DNA of 64,000 nt, taken from NCBI GenBank assembly GCA_958496175.1, contig OY292276.1, positions 35,112,449 to 35,176,448 on the forward strand, read 5' to 3'. A program made the position numbers and the translations under genes. The notes beneath the pieces were generated by a model. That model was not told where the DNA came from, made no database searches, and saw nothing but the letters and a program-made list of their open reading frames with translations. The stretch comes from Sisyra terminalis (lineage: Eukaryota > Arthropoda > Insecta > Neuroptera > Sisyridae). Below, one piece after another: positions 26,539-38,453 of the stretch; position 1 is the stretch's first letter, and every line of letters begins with the position of its first letter.

Positions 26539-26757
26539 CTCGTGTTCCTTTTAGAACTGCCTAATCTGGTAATGTTGCATTTTCTATTTTGTTTTTTATT
26601 CTATTTGCGATTTTTTTATTAATTCAATACTAATATGGTATAATTGTTTATTTTGTGATTAAATCTTCATTATAGGCAAATTAATTCGAGACTTAAATTA
26701 AAAACAAAGTAGAAAATGCAACGTTGCCAGATTTGACGGTTCTAAAAGGGACATGAG
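26539..26757. mobile_element. MITE family A, copy 2 (complete)
   Basis: The ends CTCGTGTTCCTTTTAGAAC and inverse CTCATGTCCCTTTTAGAAC enclose an AT-rich core. Each end is followed inward by a CTGGYAAYGTTGCATTTTCT-type block (YAAY = pyrimidine variation). TTTTTTTG precedes the left end and its inverse follows the right end, so the true termini may extend a few bases outward. Confidence 0.8.
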
Positions 26758-26840
26758 CCAAAAAAACTTTTCTAGATCAGTTAAAAAATTCAAAATTTGC
26801 CAAATCAGAATCCAGAACTTAGGCCTCTCTTAAACAACTA

Positions 26841-26900
26841 ACTTCTGGCAACGTTTCATTTTCTACCTTTGCTTTTTTATTTGTATTCAATTCTTGTTTT
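26841..26900. mobile_element. MITE family A, copy 3 (left-end fragment)
   Basis: Only the inner terminal block CTTCTGGCAACGTTTCATTT and a few following bases match the family. The outer end and right half are missing. Confidence 0.5.
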
Positions 26901-27214
26901 TTTAAACCTTTTTCATTGACATGTAAAAATTTTCATTGACTGAAAAGTAATAGTTCTATAAAACTTTAATTAGCTGAATTCTTGTAAACATCAAGGATAT
27001 TTTTTATAACATAGCCCAGAATTTAAAGACATAATGCACTGTTCAGCTTGACTCATCTTTACAAATATAAGAAAAAAAATATAAAACCTATATTTAAATT
27101 TTACAGTAGCATTTGTAACAAGGAGCATTAAAATGGCTCTTTTTAGTGAAAAGGACTGAAAATCTGATGTACTTAAAGAAAGAATTATTTTTCATTCATA
27201 AATCTAGCTTTGTT

Positions 27215-27300
27215 TCATGTCTCTTTTAGCTACGTCAAGATTTGGCAACGTTGCATTGTCTATTTAGTTTTTAATTATTGCGAAGTTGGTGAAATTCAAA
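27215..27300. mobile_element. MITE family A, copy 4 (left-end fragment)
   Basis: TCATGTCTCTTTTAGCTACG leads into ATTTGGCAACGTTGCATTGT, matching the left end of copies 2 and 5. The right end is not found. Confidence 0.6.
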
Positions 27301-28380
27301 AATAAACAATGTAAATAACGACTTTTTTTATTTAAGTATTACGAAAACTTTCGATAAAATTAAGATTAGGAAAAACAATGTTTTGAAAAATAACGTTTTT
27401 CCGGTTATCAGGTTTTTTTTCGCAAATTAAATCTTAAATCTCTGAAAATTTTGAATCCAATCCCAAGTTTAGCCAAATGTATAACTGAGTTCAAAGAAGT
27501 CATATGATTATATCAGATTTTTTTCATTTGGAAAAGTTAGTTAATTTAACATAAACTAGTTTTTTTATACAATTTTTAAGAAGTACATACAATGATATAA
27601 AGACACCAAAGACACAACCCAAGCTTTTAAGTTTAATCAGTTTTTATTAAATTGAAACTTATTTTATTGCATTGGTTTATTTTTTTTTTTAAATTTTCAC
27701 TCACATAAAAACTTTATTAAGATTAAATCACTTAAAAATTAATTTATCATACCTGCGATTAAAACTTTCAAATTCATGTTCATTTTTTTCTAGTTTTATA
27801 ACAATGTAAAATTAATGTTTGCAATAGAGGAAAATTCCCATTAGAACACATTTTCAATTAAGTTGAAATTATTTTGTTAGTATTAAAACACAGTGACAAT
27901 TGCAACCATTGCAACTATCGCTTAAATTAAAGTTGAACTCGAATGAAGATATATAGTATTCGTAGTACCTATATAATATTACGTATTATCTTGTTAGAAC
28001 ATGTTTGATTCGACGTTCCTAAATTATTCCCTCTGATTCCCTCTTCCTAGCCACTATCCACCTCATCGACGAATTGTATTTATGGTTTTATGATCTTTTT
28101 TTCGTTCATAACTACATCTTTGAAGTGTATAATAGCTATAGTTATTATATTGCTTAGCGATTATTGTCAATTAAAGATTAATAACAACAATAATACAATT
28201 ATATTGTATCAATCATCAACCTTTTCACGAACACTGCATACGCATAATAATTAATATTTTTAATGACATCAAAAACACAACAAAGCAAAAGTATTAATAT
28301 TGGTTTTAATTTTTTCATTAAAAATAGTATAAATATAAACTTTAATTTTTATAAGGGATATTTATATTGATTATCAAATA
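27301..28380. other. AT-rich DNA, no gene seen
   Basis: No supported exon, RNA gene or paired repeat was found. Confidence 0.5.
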
Positions 28381-28415
28381 CAGTAAATTCCCGATTATCC
28401 GGCCTAATATAGTGG
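28381..28415. mobile_element. Pogo/Tigger-like terminal fragment
   Basis: TA followed by CAGTAAATTCCCGATTATCC resembles the terminus of pogo/Tigger elements, which insert at TA. The opposite terminus was not found downstream, so this is a solo end. Confidence 0.4.
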
Positions 28416-28604
28416 AAAGAGGTGGCACAGAGAATTGAAAACACATGCATAATTTGAACTATAAGCATTTATTTCAAAAATATAGTTTATTACACATTTC
28501 TAAGCAGCAGATAACTATTTTAACATGTTTAATGCTCATTACCATTAACAAAATCCGGAAATACTTATAAAAGACCAATATTTTTAAGGTTTTATTTTAA
28601 AATT

Positions 28605-29115
28605 AAATATTTCTGTACCTGAGAACCATAGTAACTAAAGTCCATTTTCGAGTCTTAGCGCTAAAATCAACTTAACTCAAATTCAGATGTTCTCTTTAAG
28701 GCTAAACTATTGAATTCTATCTTATATTAGTGAGTAATAATTGGCTGATGTTCCTTTTAGGGACATCAAAGTCTGGCAATGGTGCATTTTCTTTGATCGC
28801 TACTCTATTTGCGATTTTTTCATTAATTCAATTGTAATATGATATAATTTTCTATTTTGTGGCTTATTTTTCTTTAAAGGCCAATTTATTCGCGAATTCA
28901 ATTAATAAGAAAGTAAAAAACGCAAAATTGTTAAATTTTGAGGACCTTAAATGGGACATGAGCCCAATTGTTCACTAAAGCAAACTATCTCAAGTTCTTC
29001 GCGTGCTAAAGGCTAAACTTTCAAAAGTGCACTTAAAATAATATGTAGGTATATAAGTACTGAAAATTAAATAATTTAGACTTAAAATAATATGGTTCTC
29101 AAGTACAGATTTTTA
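28605..29115. repeat. Inverted-repeat pair around MITE copy 5
   Basis: TCTGTACCTGAGAACCATA at left is mirrored by TATGGTTCTCAAGTACAGA at right (one mismatch). This may be an older TIR element into which family-A copy 5 inserted, but outer ends and target duplication are not clear. Confidence 0.45.
28744..28964. mobile_element. MITE family A, copy 5 (complete)
   Basis: GGCTGATGTTCCTTTTAGGG at left is mirrored by AAATGGGACATGAGCC at right. The internal CTGGCAATGGTGCATTTTCT block and the AATATGATATAATTTTCTAT core line up with copies 2 and 6. Confidence 0.75.
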
Positions 29116-32100
29116 CTCCTATATAATCGTAATCATAGTCATGAAATTTTAATAAATAGTATTGAAACTAACGGTTTTAATTTTGAGCTTTATTAATTCG
29201 TTTACAATCACGTTACAGTACGGATCATTTGACATGCATTTACAGTGACTTACAATGGCTTACATTAGAGCCATTAGAGACTAAACATACTGTTGTATAT
29301 TCTACATATTCTACAATAAGTAAATTTTGTAGTTTTTGTATGTATACTAAAAATTGAAATTCTTAAAAAAAGGAATTATTGCAAAGCTCAATTCACTAGC
29401 TTTTACCAAAACTGAAAAGTCGAAGCCCGGAGCAATTATACTTATTCTGGCTTCAACTAACGATCTTTGAGGTTGAATAAAGCACAGGGGATTTTTTTTT
29501 TTTTTTTTTTTGGTACCTTATCCATTTACGCAGGGGGTTTCATACATTTAGTCAAAGCTCAATGTCATAAATTTCATTTAAATTGGTACTTAATGGTATC
29601 AACTTGTAACAAAAAAATTAAAATAAAGCAAACAATACGCTTGTAAATATTAAGAGTATAAATATAATATTAAATAATAACAATTCAGGCAGTAGCCAAG
29701 GCTAAATTTAACAATGGTTCTGAAGCTAAAGCTAAAACTACAGTTTGCTTATAATTAATTTAACTGAAGGTTATCTTCCCAGTCCTGTTCTTTAATTTAC
29801 CTAAATAACTCTTTTGAAATTCTTATTACATGTAGCTTTAAATTACCTTTTTAATTCTTGTTTTGGTACATTCGATGTTGGTACATAAAACACATATATT
29901 TTCATGAGTTTTGGAGGGGTTATCGTTGCCTTATTTTCATATATTCTTGTATCTTTAGATTATTGTCATCTCTTTGTCTCGCTAAATTTGTCTTTTTTTT
30001 AATAAGGAGGTAACAAATTGTAAGTATAATTTATTGCTTAAAAATTAAAATATTTAATACTTGTGATTAACCGTTAAAAAAGAAAGAAAATAAAACTGTA
30101 AAAAATGCGTAAGAAACGTGATCTTAGTCTTTTTTTTTAATTAAAATTTATCCAGCGAAAATTTTGTTTATCTAAATGCTATTTTGGCTTAGTAGGACAT
30201 AAATGTTTTCTTTATGTTTATAGCTTTTCTGTAGAAATATCTTCGACTATGATACGTTTTTGTATATGCAAGTATTGCTGTGAAGAAAGAATATGATTTA
30301 ATAGTTATTCTCGTATTGGTTTATATTTAACCGTTTTATAATCCATTCGTAACTATTGTTGTATACTTCCATTGTTCAATTACCTACAAAAAAATGTGGG
30401 TTGAAATTCCAAAAAATTTTATTGTTTATTGATTCACCTTTTAACATAGGATTTTTTTTTCAGATATTGACCACAAATTTGCCAAAAACTGTTATTCATG
30501 AGCAGTAGAAATTTGCTGAAACGATTAGCATAGTATGACGAAGCGTTTAAACACTTTCATATTTCGAAAATTCCACTACTTGGTACCTGTTAATCGGAGA
30601 TGGTTTCGATAATGATGAAATAATTTGGAGAAGTAGTTTCAGAGGTGATATGACCTTTACCCACAAACTGTGTCCAACTACCAAGATTGACCCAAAGTAA
30701 AATATTGGCTTACTCTTCGCTCTTCGAACGCTTCAGAATTCCCAACCACTCGAAGAATGCACCTCCCTATCTGCCTGCTATACATAATATAACTGTACCG
30801 TCCGTCAAAAGTACCGTACTCAAGAAATACATATCATTACATAGTTATTGCCTTCGGCGTTTCTTATTATATCAACAGTGCTTTCCCGCACCAAAAAAAC
30901 ACAAAATGTGTGGTCAAGATCACGCGTATGACTTCAAAGTAATATCTTCATGTCTATGGCACCTTATAGTCGAGTCCAATCACCTATTTTTTTCATGTTA
31001 CTATAACGCTATTGAAAGAAAGCAAAACTTTTAACACGACAAATTTTTAACTTTTATGGTCCATAAAATGAAATAAAAGTTGCTGCATATTTGGCTGAAT
31101 AAATATAATTCCTATACCTACATTTCATATTCAAATAGGTTTATGAAGCCAGTGCCAATCAAAACCCAACAATTTCAAACAGAACTTTTACTACTTCTAT
31201 CAAGATTTGTGCAAAGATAGCGCAAAAATGTCTCAAATGAGTCATTTCATTTTTTTTTATGCTTCCACACTATATATTTTGTGTCGACCGACTTTCAAAA
31301 GTGTATTTACATAAACATTGAATTTATGTTAATTCTGATTACCCGGATTTCAGGTTCACCATAAATGAAATTTCTTTAATGTCTACGGAATTTATTGTGA
31401 CTCTAGCCATTAAAGTAGACTATTGCGAAGAATTTTCCATATTATGTTCCGGATATGTGTGAGTAATGAAAAAACGTAACTACTCTCACATGTTTTACAT
31501 ACTTTTTATATTCGAGGCAAAATCTTTTTGTATGCTTTCTATAGTACATATTTATACGTGAAGTTTTAAATTTTATTTGATTGGGAAAATAATAAAGAAT
31601 AATAAAAAAATCTGTCGCAGAAATGGTACAATTTCCTGGAATTGTTATTCCTAGTAATATATTTCGAATTTAATTACTACCGTAAATGATTTAATGCTAA
31701 TTTGCTTTAACATAATTGTAATTATGTTTACAGTAATTTGCCAATATTTAGACAATGTATTAAAAAATTGCCTCAAGATTTTAAGCAATTAGGTAATAGA
31801 TTAATACGGGTAGTTAATAAGATTTGAATAAATTTTTATTACAATTAATTACATCTTTTAGATTAGAAGAACATTTGCTAATTTATTATATTGTTACGTT
31901 TGAAAGATCTAAAAAGACGAAAAAAAGACACAAATTATTTTTATCGTTAGTATTTATTCCAAACCAATAAATCAAACGCTAATAAAAGCTTATTTCTTAA
32001 GTATATCGTAACACTATTATAAACATACATAATTGTTTACAAAAATTGCATACTAAATGACGCACAAAATTAAAGTTTAATAAATTCTTAATTGTTTTAT

Positions 32101-32640
32101 AAATAATTCTTAAAAAACACAAACCTCTAGAACTTTCAGGATTGCAGCAGTCTTCTTCATTTAAGGATTTCTCTGATTCTGTTTTCCAGTGTGTAGAATT
32201 TCTTATTTCTCAGAAATACAATACTATTTATTCTTTCTTTCCTGTATCACTCTTCTCAGCATTAACGTGCAGCGAATATATAATCAGTTGTCAACTTCAA
32301 GAGAAGTACAAGAAAAATTCAAAAAAGGTTAAGGAAAATTATAAATTTACCATTTTTGACAATAAACATGAATGAATTTAAAATGGGTATGTAACCCTTT
32401 CCGATAAATACTTTCAATACTTCAACGATCAATTAATAAATACTACAATTTTATCACTTGTACGTACTTTATAACTCAACAAATTTCACACTTGTAAACA
32501 GAGCAGCATATTTGAATAATATATGAATATATTAATAAATCATGAATAAATATATTATGATCATATTTGTGTAATATAATTTCCAAAAGTATAATACTAT
32601 AAACAATAATTTGAACAAAATCTTAAATAAATGAATTTTT
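29116..32640. other. AT-rich DNA with one less AT-rich block, no gene supported
   Basis: Contains a 22-nt poly-T run near 29490-29512. Around 30540-31000 the composition is more balanced and a 115-codon frame (30687-31034) is open. It has no recognisable domain, signal peptide or splice context, so I do not call a gene. Nothing else is supported. Confidence 0.4.
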
Positions 32641-32644
32641 GACA

Positions 32645-32700
32645 TATTTCCCAGATACGTATTTCGATTGTCAAGCAACATTCCTCAGTGATCATAAAGT
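32645..32700 (-). repeat. Penelope-like tail motif (minus orientation)
   Basis: On the minus strand this reads a TGATCACTGAGGAATGTTGC segment followed by ACAATCGAAATACGTATCTG. A closely related plus-strand copy lies at 37605-37665 (CTCAATCGAAATACGTATCC). Sequences of the form tgatga...gg...CGAAA..CGT are typical just downstream of the GIY-YIG region in Penelope-like elements. Assignment is by resemblance only. Confidence 0.35.
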
Positions 32701-33115
32701 AGCATTAGATCGATCCGTAAGTGGTATGTGATGAGTCACGTATGACAATACATAAATTGATATTTGGTATTGTTTCCTTATATTGAGCTACATTTTTAGT
32801 TCCTTCCATAATCGTGAGTTTGCATTGAAATCTGTATTGTACACCCAAATTATAGAAGATTTTTGATCCACAATGGTCGAGAAATTCCCGCTTTCTCAAT
32901 ACGCCAATTTTTATAAAAGGGAAGTCTTAAACATGAGATTTTGACGCTCAATTTTTAGTAAATATACTAGAATAGTCTGTAATATTAACCATACCTGAAT
33001 TATATCATTCCTTTCTGGAAAACAAAATGGCTAAAAAAGAATTTTTATAACATTCGTAGAAGTAAAAAAAACCGTTTTAAAACTCTTTAAGTTTTAAAGC
33101 ACAATTATTTGGGAT

Positions 33116-33826
33116 CAGAACTGTCAAAGATACTTTTGGAAAGTATCCCAATACTTGATTATAAGTTATTTTTTTAAAAATTATCCGAAGTAACTTTGGG
33201 TATATAGTTACTCTTAAAAAAAGATCTTATCTTATGTTACTTTTTAAAATCCTAAAAATATACTTTTTTAGTTACTTTGTACACTATGTATATACTAAGT
33301 TTCAAAACGTATTAGGTCAAGTTGTTAAATAAATAGATAATGTATGTCTCATCTTTATTAATTTAGGAAAATATGGAAGTTTAAGCTTCTGTTAACACAA
33401 CAGACTTAAAAAGAAAACAATAAGAAATTATTATAAGAGGTTTATATTGAATTTTATAAAACAAAATAAAATAAAACTCTAAATAAAATAGAAAAATATA
33501 TAAAAAATCAAAGCATATCCCTACAGCTAATATAGGTAAAATGAAAACAAGATAGTTAAAATTTATCAAAACAAAAAAATCGTAAAATAAGCATTATTTC
33601 GTACAACCAGATAATCAGGTACTCCATATTATTGTTTATCGCATACTTTATTTTTAACTACTTTTTGTTATTTTAGATAATTTTCGATATCTAAGTTACT
33701 TTTTGGTATCTAAGTTACGTTTTTAAGGTACAAGATACAGTTACTTTTTGCCAAAAAATAAAACAACTGAGAAACAGCTACTTAGATACTTCAAAGTAAC
33801 TAAGATACTTTTTTCTGACAGCTCTA
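33116..33826. mobile_element. hAT-like element rich in AAGTATC/AAGTAAC motifs, copy 1
   Basis: The left end CAGAACTGTCAAAGATACTT and right end AGATACTTTTTTCTGACAGC are inverted partners. Many AAGTAAC, AGATACTT and GTTACTTT motifs crowd both subterminal regions. The flanks TTTGGGAT and TTTTAGAT agree at 6 of 8. Copy 2 is at 40697-41100, and a right-hand copy with insertions occupies about 36435-37603. Confidence 0.65.
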
Positions 33827-34069
33827 TTTTAGATGATGATTTAATCCAAAATTTACTAAAAGTCCTCCGAAAAGTTTTGATACCTAAAATTTTATGTTTT
33901 AAGTAATTTCAATAAATGATTGCATTCTATAATTTTGTATTATTAATTGTAGATTAGTATCCTTCCGTATTTTTGCAGTATAGATAATATAATCAAAACG
34001 GTAAAAATTTGTAAAAAAGTTATGAATTTCGCGGACCGGAAAATAGTTAAGGCGAGTCGCGAATTGGTC

Positions 34070-34363
34070 ATCCCTGCGATAGACCATACTCATTAGAGAT
34101 AAAAAGTATCAATTTACCCATTTGCCCAATCCCGAGCAATTTCATCGAATATTTTTTAAAAAAATTAATTGGACAATACCAATCACTTTTTATTTAAAGT
34201 AACAGTTTATTAGATGTGTCTTCTTAAAGACAATAAATAGTATTTTTAAAAATAAAAGGAATGTACAAAGTAAAAATTTCCATATACCACGACAAACAGT
34301 AAATATAAAATGAAAATAAAACCAACATTTATGTTACGCAGCCGAAGTCGCGGGTATCTGGTA
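34070..34363 (+). mobile_element. Helitron-like 3' end, truncated copy
   Basis: Shares about 290 bp with 47370-47640, from AATAGACCATACTCATTA-like sequence through ACAGTTTATTA and CATATACCAC to the 3' motif GAAGTCGCGGGTATCTGGTAG. The family's usual finish is CAGCTAG followed by T; here it is mutated to TGGTAG. The 5' part is missing. Confidence 0.6.
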
Positions 34364-34734
34364 GTTAAACATAAATTCATTTTAAATATTATCTAACTCC
34401 TTCCGATAAAATAATTTATATATTTGTAGGCTAATTAATAAAGTATAAGTAATATATCCTATCAAAAATATGAATACTTACTACTTAGCTCAAATTGTTG
34501 TGAAAATGGTTCAACCAACCCTGGTCTCCCCTATCATAAACTATTTACATTCAAAACGACATTATTTCATATCCTTCCTTGTACTATCGTAAAAAATATA
34601 TAAAATTTAAATAACCGTATGTTTATAGGTAATATAAATGGATATTTTAGTTCATGTAAAATTTGAAATTTAAGGGTCATGGTCTTATTAATAATGTATT
34701 AAATAACGTAAGAATTCCGTGACTTCTATTCCGT

Positions 34735-35260
34735 TTGAGCTTCTAGGCCCTCTGCATTGTCCTTGAACATTAGAATCACGCCAATTTTCCGCAAAACAAG
34801 CCAAAAATCTACATAAGATTTATCCGTGGTCATTTATTCAGGACAGTTTTTCCAACCCAAAAGTGAAAATCTGTTGCAATGCACCGAGCGGCCATTATTT
34901 TCTCCATGCCTCTTGCCTTTTGAGATCTGATCGTAACAATGTCATGGCATTCACCTTAAAATTATAAATCGATTTAATGTGACCTAAATCTAAAATATTA
35001 CTCGTAAGAGCTTATCGTTTTTAAAGACCTGTAATTATGATCAGGCGGAAGGGGATTTGAGAGTCTAATCGGATGAAGATGAGATTCTTTTTTTTTTGAG
35101 AAGAGAGGTTTGTGGGCAATTTGTGGGCATCAAGTGCATTTCATGTTGTGCTACTTTATGTGCTTTATAATCTTTGTATTTCACTGGCATTGGGCTAGTC
35201 GTAGCATGTAGGTGGGTGAGTCCCTATGACTTATTGTTCTGCTTTTAAATTTCATTCTAC
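34735..35260. other. Less AT-rich block, function unknown
   Basis: More balanced composition than its flanks between about 34735-34960 and 35045-35235. No open frame with recognisable features or plausible splice sites was found. It could be conserved regulatory DNA or an untranslated exon. Confidence 0.25.
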
Positions 35261-35773
35261 TGACAGTAAAATGAGATACGTTTATTACAACTTCACATAC
35301 AACTATTCTGCGGTACCGTTATGTAAATCCACCGAGAAGAGTAAATTATTTAAATAGGTCATTAAGGAAGAGTAAAAGGATTGACTTTAATGAAACTTTA
35401 AGATATTAATTCTCTTAACGATACAAAGTTCTAATAAATATTTTATAGAAGCTACTATTACTAGGAATAAGTTTAATATTTTCTATTCAAATAAAATAAA
35501 CATATCATGTAAATTGAAAGCATATATATATCAAACTTAGTCGATTCTTTTTTAATTAAAGTTTGATTTAAAACGTTGTTCAATATAGATAATTATAATA
35601 TTACATTTTCATTTTTCATATCCAATTTTTGAAACTTCTTTGAGACAAAATCAAAAAAAAATAAACCACTTTATTGCAGAATTCAAAATAACATCTATGG
35701 TTTATAAACATATAACTAAAACAAAACAATTTAATTAAAATAATTAATTAAAAATCCGGTACTCTAGGATTAA
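35261..35773. other. AT-rich DNA, no gene seen
   Basis: No supported feature before the Penelope-like remnant. Confidence 0.45.
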
Positions 35774-36110
35774 AGAGCAGAAGTACTTTATAAAATTCAT
35801 TGCTCTTGTGGACTATGTTACATTGGACAGACCAAACAATATTTGAAAAATAGAATTAATCAACATAAAGATAGTTGTCGTGATATAATGACTTATATAA
35901 TGACGTGATATTTTGACTCGGGTCATGGGTTTAAAGTTAACGAAGTTAAGATTTTAGACTTAAAAAATAACTGGTCTAAGGAGAATCTCAGTAAAATGGT
36001 TTAAATTTAACTTAATGACAATTAATAAGCGTACGGATACCCAAAATTTAAGTCCAATGTATAATGAAAATTTATCAACCTACAAAAAAAGTTTATTTCT
36101 TGGCATAATA
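35774..36110 (+). pseudogene. Penelope-like element, GIY-YIG endonuclease remnant
   Basis: The plus strand translates to a C-terminal GIY-YIG endonuclease block: LYKIHCSCGLCYIGQT followed by KNRINQHK, the usual Penelope order (CxxCGxxYIGQT, then Rx8-10H). After an in-frame TGA it continues with FDSGHGFKV and KILDLKNNWSKENL, as in the family. A frame-shifted tail (INKRTDTQNLSPMY) follows. Stops and shifts make it non-functional, and no reverse transcriptase part is visible upstream. It is followed by a GAAGGCC...GGCTGAAACATTG phrase near 36370-36400, of a kind often found in Penelope 3' regions. Confidence 0.7.
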
Positions 36111-36314
36111 TAGCTTTAGTTTTCTTTGTAATTTTTATTTCCCATTGTTGATTTATTTGTTGTAGTGTGTTTTCACGTTTGAGTTTACTAAAAATTTTTT
36201 TACATCAGTTGGTTTTATATTATTACGCATGTAAATTGAGGTATATTTAAATTGTTTAACTTTATGAAGGTATTATATTGACTATCCTTAATTAGTTTTT
36301 TAAGATTTTTTTTT

Positions 36315-36317
<3 letters not shown>

Positions 36318-36348
<31 letters not shown>
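36318..36348. repeat. (TA)n microsatellite 1
   Basis: About 14 TA units between the Penelope-like remnant and its 3' phrase. Confidence 0.9.
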
Positions 36349-36350
<2 letters not shown>

Positions 36351-36519
36351 TGTATGTTGTAGACGCTTAATGAAGGCCAAATAAAATGGCTGAAACATTG
36401 CAGAATCAATAATCTTCGTTTGAGTAATAATTAAATAACTCTTTTACTTACTGTGCATACTATTTATGTACTAAACTTCTGTAAACACAACAGACTTAAA
36501 AAACGATAAAAGATTAATA

Positions 36520-36520
<1 letters not shown>

Positions 36521-36570
<50 letters not shown>
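36521..36570. repeat. (AT)n microsatellite 2
   Basis: A run of about 23-24 AT units inside the interrupted hAT-like copy. Lines up with no matching run in copy 1. Confidence 0.9.
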
Positions 36571-36572
<2 letters not shown>

Positions 36573-36602
36573 AAATTTTGTGGATCAAAAAAAAAAGAAA
36601 AG

Positions 36603-36700
36603 CTTATTGGTGGTCGAGTGGTCAAAGTGGCCACTCCAAAACTGGTGCATTGAGTTTGAATCACGTATTCTGCATATTTCAATATTTCTTGATATAAGGA
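36603..36700 (+). repeat. tRNA-derived SINE-like repeat, copy 2
   Basis: A-box-like GGTGGTCGAGTGGTCAAAGT and B-box-like GAGTTTGAATC lie at tRNA spacing, followed by AATATTTCTTGATATA, which is shared in position with the repeat at 23464. Probably the same SINE family. Confidence 0.45.
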
Positions 36701-36757
36701 TTTTATTAAGTGTCGGTCAATAACAATAAAAAAATTCTAAATGAAATAGAAAAATAT

Positions 36758-37224
36758 ATTAATACAAATTCTCAGAGGATTAGGATCAAAAATAAGCAGT
36801 TAAAACTTAATTTTTACTCGCGACGTTTCGGCCTCGTTATTGAGCTTTCCTCAGGCATTTAAAAACAAACGCTTTAACTTTGTTAACAATAATCCTTGTC
36901 ATTATATACATGAGATACATAAAATTTCAATAAAAAATAAAAAATTTCAATCAAAAATAATTAAAAATTAGTTAAAAAAATTGTTAACTAATTAATTTAA
37001 AAAAAAAAAAAACTATTTTTTATTTCTTTCTTATTGATTTTTTTTATTTTTATCAAAATTTATGTATCTCATGTATATCATGACAAGGATTATTGTTAAC
37101 AAAGTTAAAGCGATTGTTTATGAACGCCTGAGGAAAACTCAATAAAGAGGCCGAAACGTCGCGAGTAAAAATCAAGTTTTAACAGCTTATTTTTGATCCT
37201 AGTCCGCTGAGAATTTGTATTAAT
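36758..37224. repeat. Long palindrome, two arms of about 200 bp
   Basis: The sequence starts ATTAATACAAATTCTCAG and ends with its exact inverse, and the arms stay complementary inward to about 36960 and 37020, with an A/T-rich spacer. Each arm holds a conserved block: outward on the right arm it reads GCCTGAGGAAAACTCAATAA then GAGGCCGAAACGTCGCGAG. That block resembles Penelope-like tails. It is inserted inside a hAT-like copy. Confidence 0.85.
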
Positions 37225-37604
37225 CTGTTATCACCGAGGATCTGAAATTTTACCATAAAAAAAATATCTAAAAACATCAATGATATATACATACAGCTAA
37301 TTTGAGTAAAAGAAACTTAAACAGTTAAAATTTTTCAAAACAAAAAAATGTCAAAGTATACGTTATTTTGTACAGCTAGATAGTCAGGTACTCCATTTTA
37401 TTGTTTAGTGCATACTTTATTTTTCGTGACTTGTCATTATCTTAGATACTTTTCTACATCTGAGATTATTTTTTTAAGTAACAAGATACAGTTTTTCTAA
37501 AAGTGTCTAAGATAATAGATATTTTTTGCCAAAAAATAAAGGAATTAAGATACAATGACTAAGGTAGTTCAAAGTAACGAAGATACTTTTTCTGAAAGCT
37601 CTGT

Positions 37605-37665
37605 TGATGACTTCGATAAAGCTTGCTTCTCAATCGAAATACGTATCCAGAGTAATATGTCATAA
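37605..37665 (+). repeat. Penelope-like tail motif (plus orientation)
   Basis: TTGATGACTTCGATAAAGCT followed by CTCAATCGAAATACGTATCC, an inverted relative of 32645-32700. Assignment by resemblance only. Confidence 0.35.
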
Positions 37666-38257
37666 ATATATTTTGTTCAAATTTGTTTTTGTAAATAATA
37701 TGTTAGAATTTTTACTACTATATATGTTATATATTGTTTATACATTAAATGCTGCCTGTATTAAAGAGTAGATAATCAGGCTTAGTTTTTTTAATTGTTA
37801 TTTACTGTTGCTTTAAAACTGCTAAAGATTTTAGAGTCTTTAGCGTTAATAAAAACTTATAAGCCGAAAATTATTGAAAATTTGCATATTCCACGATTTG
37901 AACTCAGTTTGACCAATTTAATTTTAGGTAGTTATCTGTACGATTAGTTATGTATAAATATTAAAGATCTGTTAACACCTTATTGAAAATATAACACACC
38001 TTATTTTCTATCTCTCTCAATTTTAGCGTCAATTTAAATTGAAGGAAACCTTATTTTGATTTTTTTTGGAATAAAACTTATTTGATGTAAAGTCACAATT
38101 GTGCAGAAAGGTCAGCAGTATATTACTTTGGGCAAACACATTTATTGAAGTTTTTTGGTGTAGCTTAATAAAAATTTAAAAAATATGTGTAAATATTACT
38201 GATTAATAAGATAATTATATCATTTAAAAACAGATTTCTTATTTTTTTATTACCTAA
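37666..38257. other. AT-rich DNA, no gene seen
   Basis: No supported feature. Confidence 0.5.
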
Positions 38258-38453
38258 AGCAGACCATTCACGCTCCGACTTGCAGTCCAACTAGTTGGAC
38301 CTTTTAGTTGGATCGCCTAAATGATTCGACTAGTCCGACTAGACATCCAACTTCCAACAACACCATTCACGGTCCGACTGGATCCGATTTTAGATCCAAC
38401 TTCGAAAGTCGGACCATAAGTTGAACTGCAAGTCGGATCGTGAATGGCCTGCT
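38258..38453. mobile_element. PIF/Harbinger-like MITE, 196 bp, TAA target duplication
   Basis: The ends AGCAGACCATTCACGCTCCG and, inverted, AGCAGGCCATTCACGATCCG continue inward as matching ACTTGCAGTYCAACT. TAA flanks both sides (38255-38257, 38454-38456), the 3-bp duplication usual for PIF/Harbinger. The interior repeats GTCCAAC/GTTGGAC words many times, so it can fold into several local hairpins. Confidence 0.8.

Larger units (their letters stand above)
36435..37603. mobile_element. Right-hand part of AAGTATC hAT-like family, interrupted copy
   Basis: Blocks at 36470-36500, 36725-36760 and 37255-37603 match the interior and right half of copy 1 (33380-33826) in the same order, including AACACAACAGACTTAAAAA and TCAGGTACTCCAT. 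The right end reads GATACTTTTTCTGAAAGCTC. The copy is split by a TA microsatellite, a tRNA-like segment and the palindrome 36758-37224. Confidence 0.6.

Noticed and set aside
30687..31034. 115-codon open frame as a gene
   Set aside because: Starts at a non-ATG codon; no domain, signal peptide or splice signals recognised.
36215..36682. Minus-strand frames containing Ile-Tyr repeats
   Set aside because: They are translations of TA/AT microsatellites.
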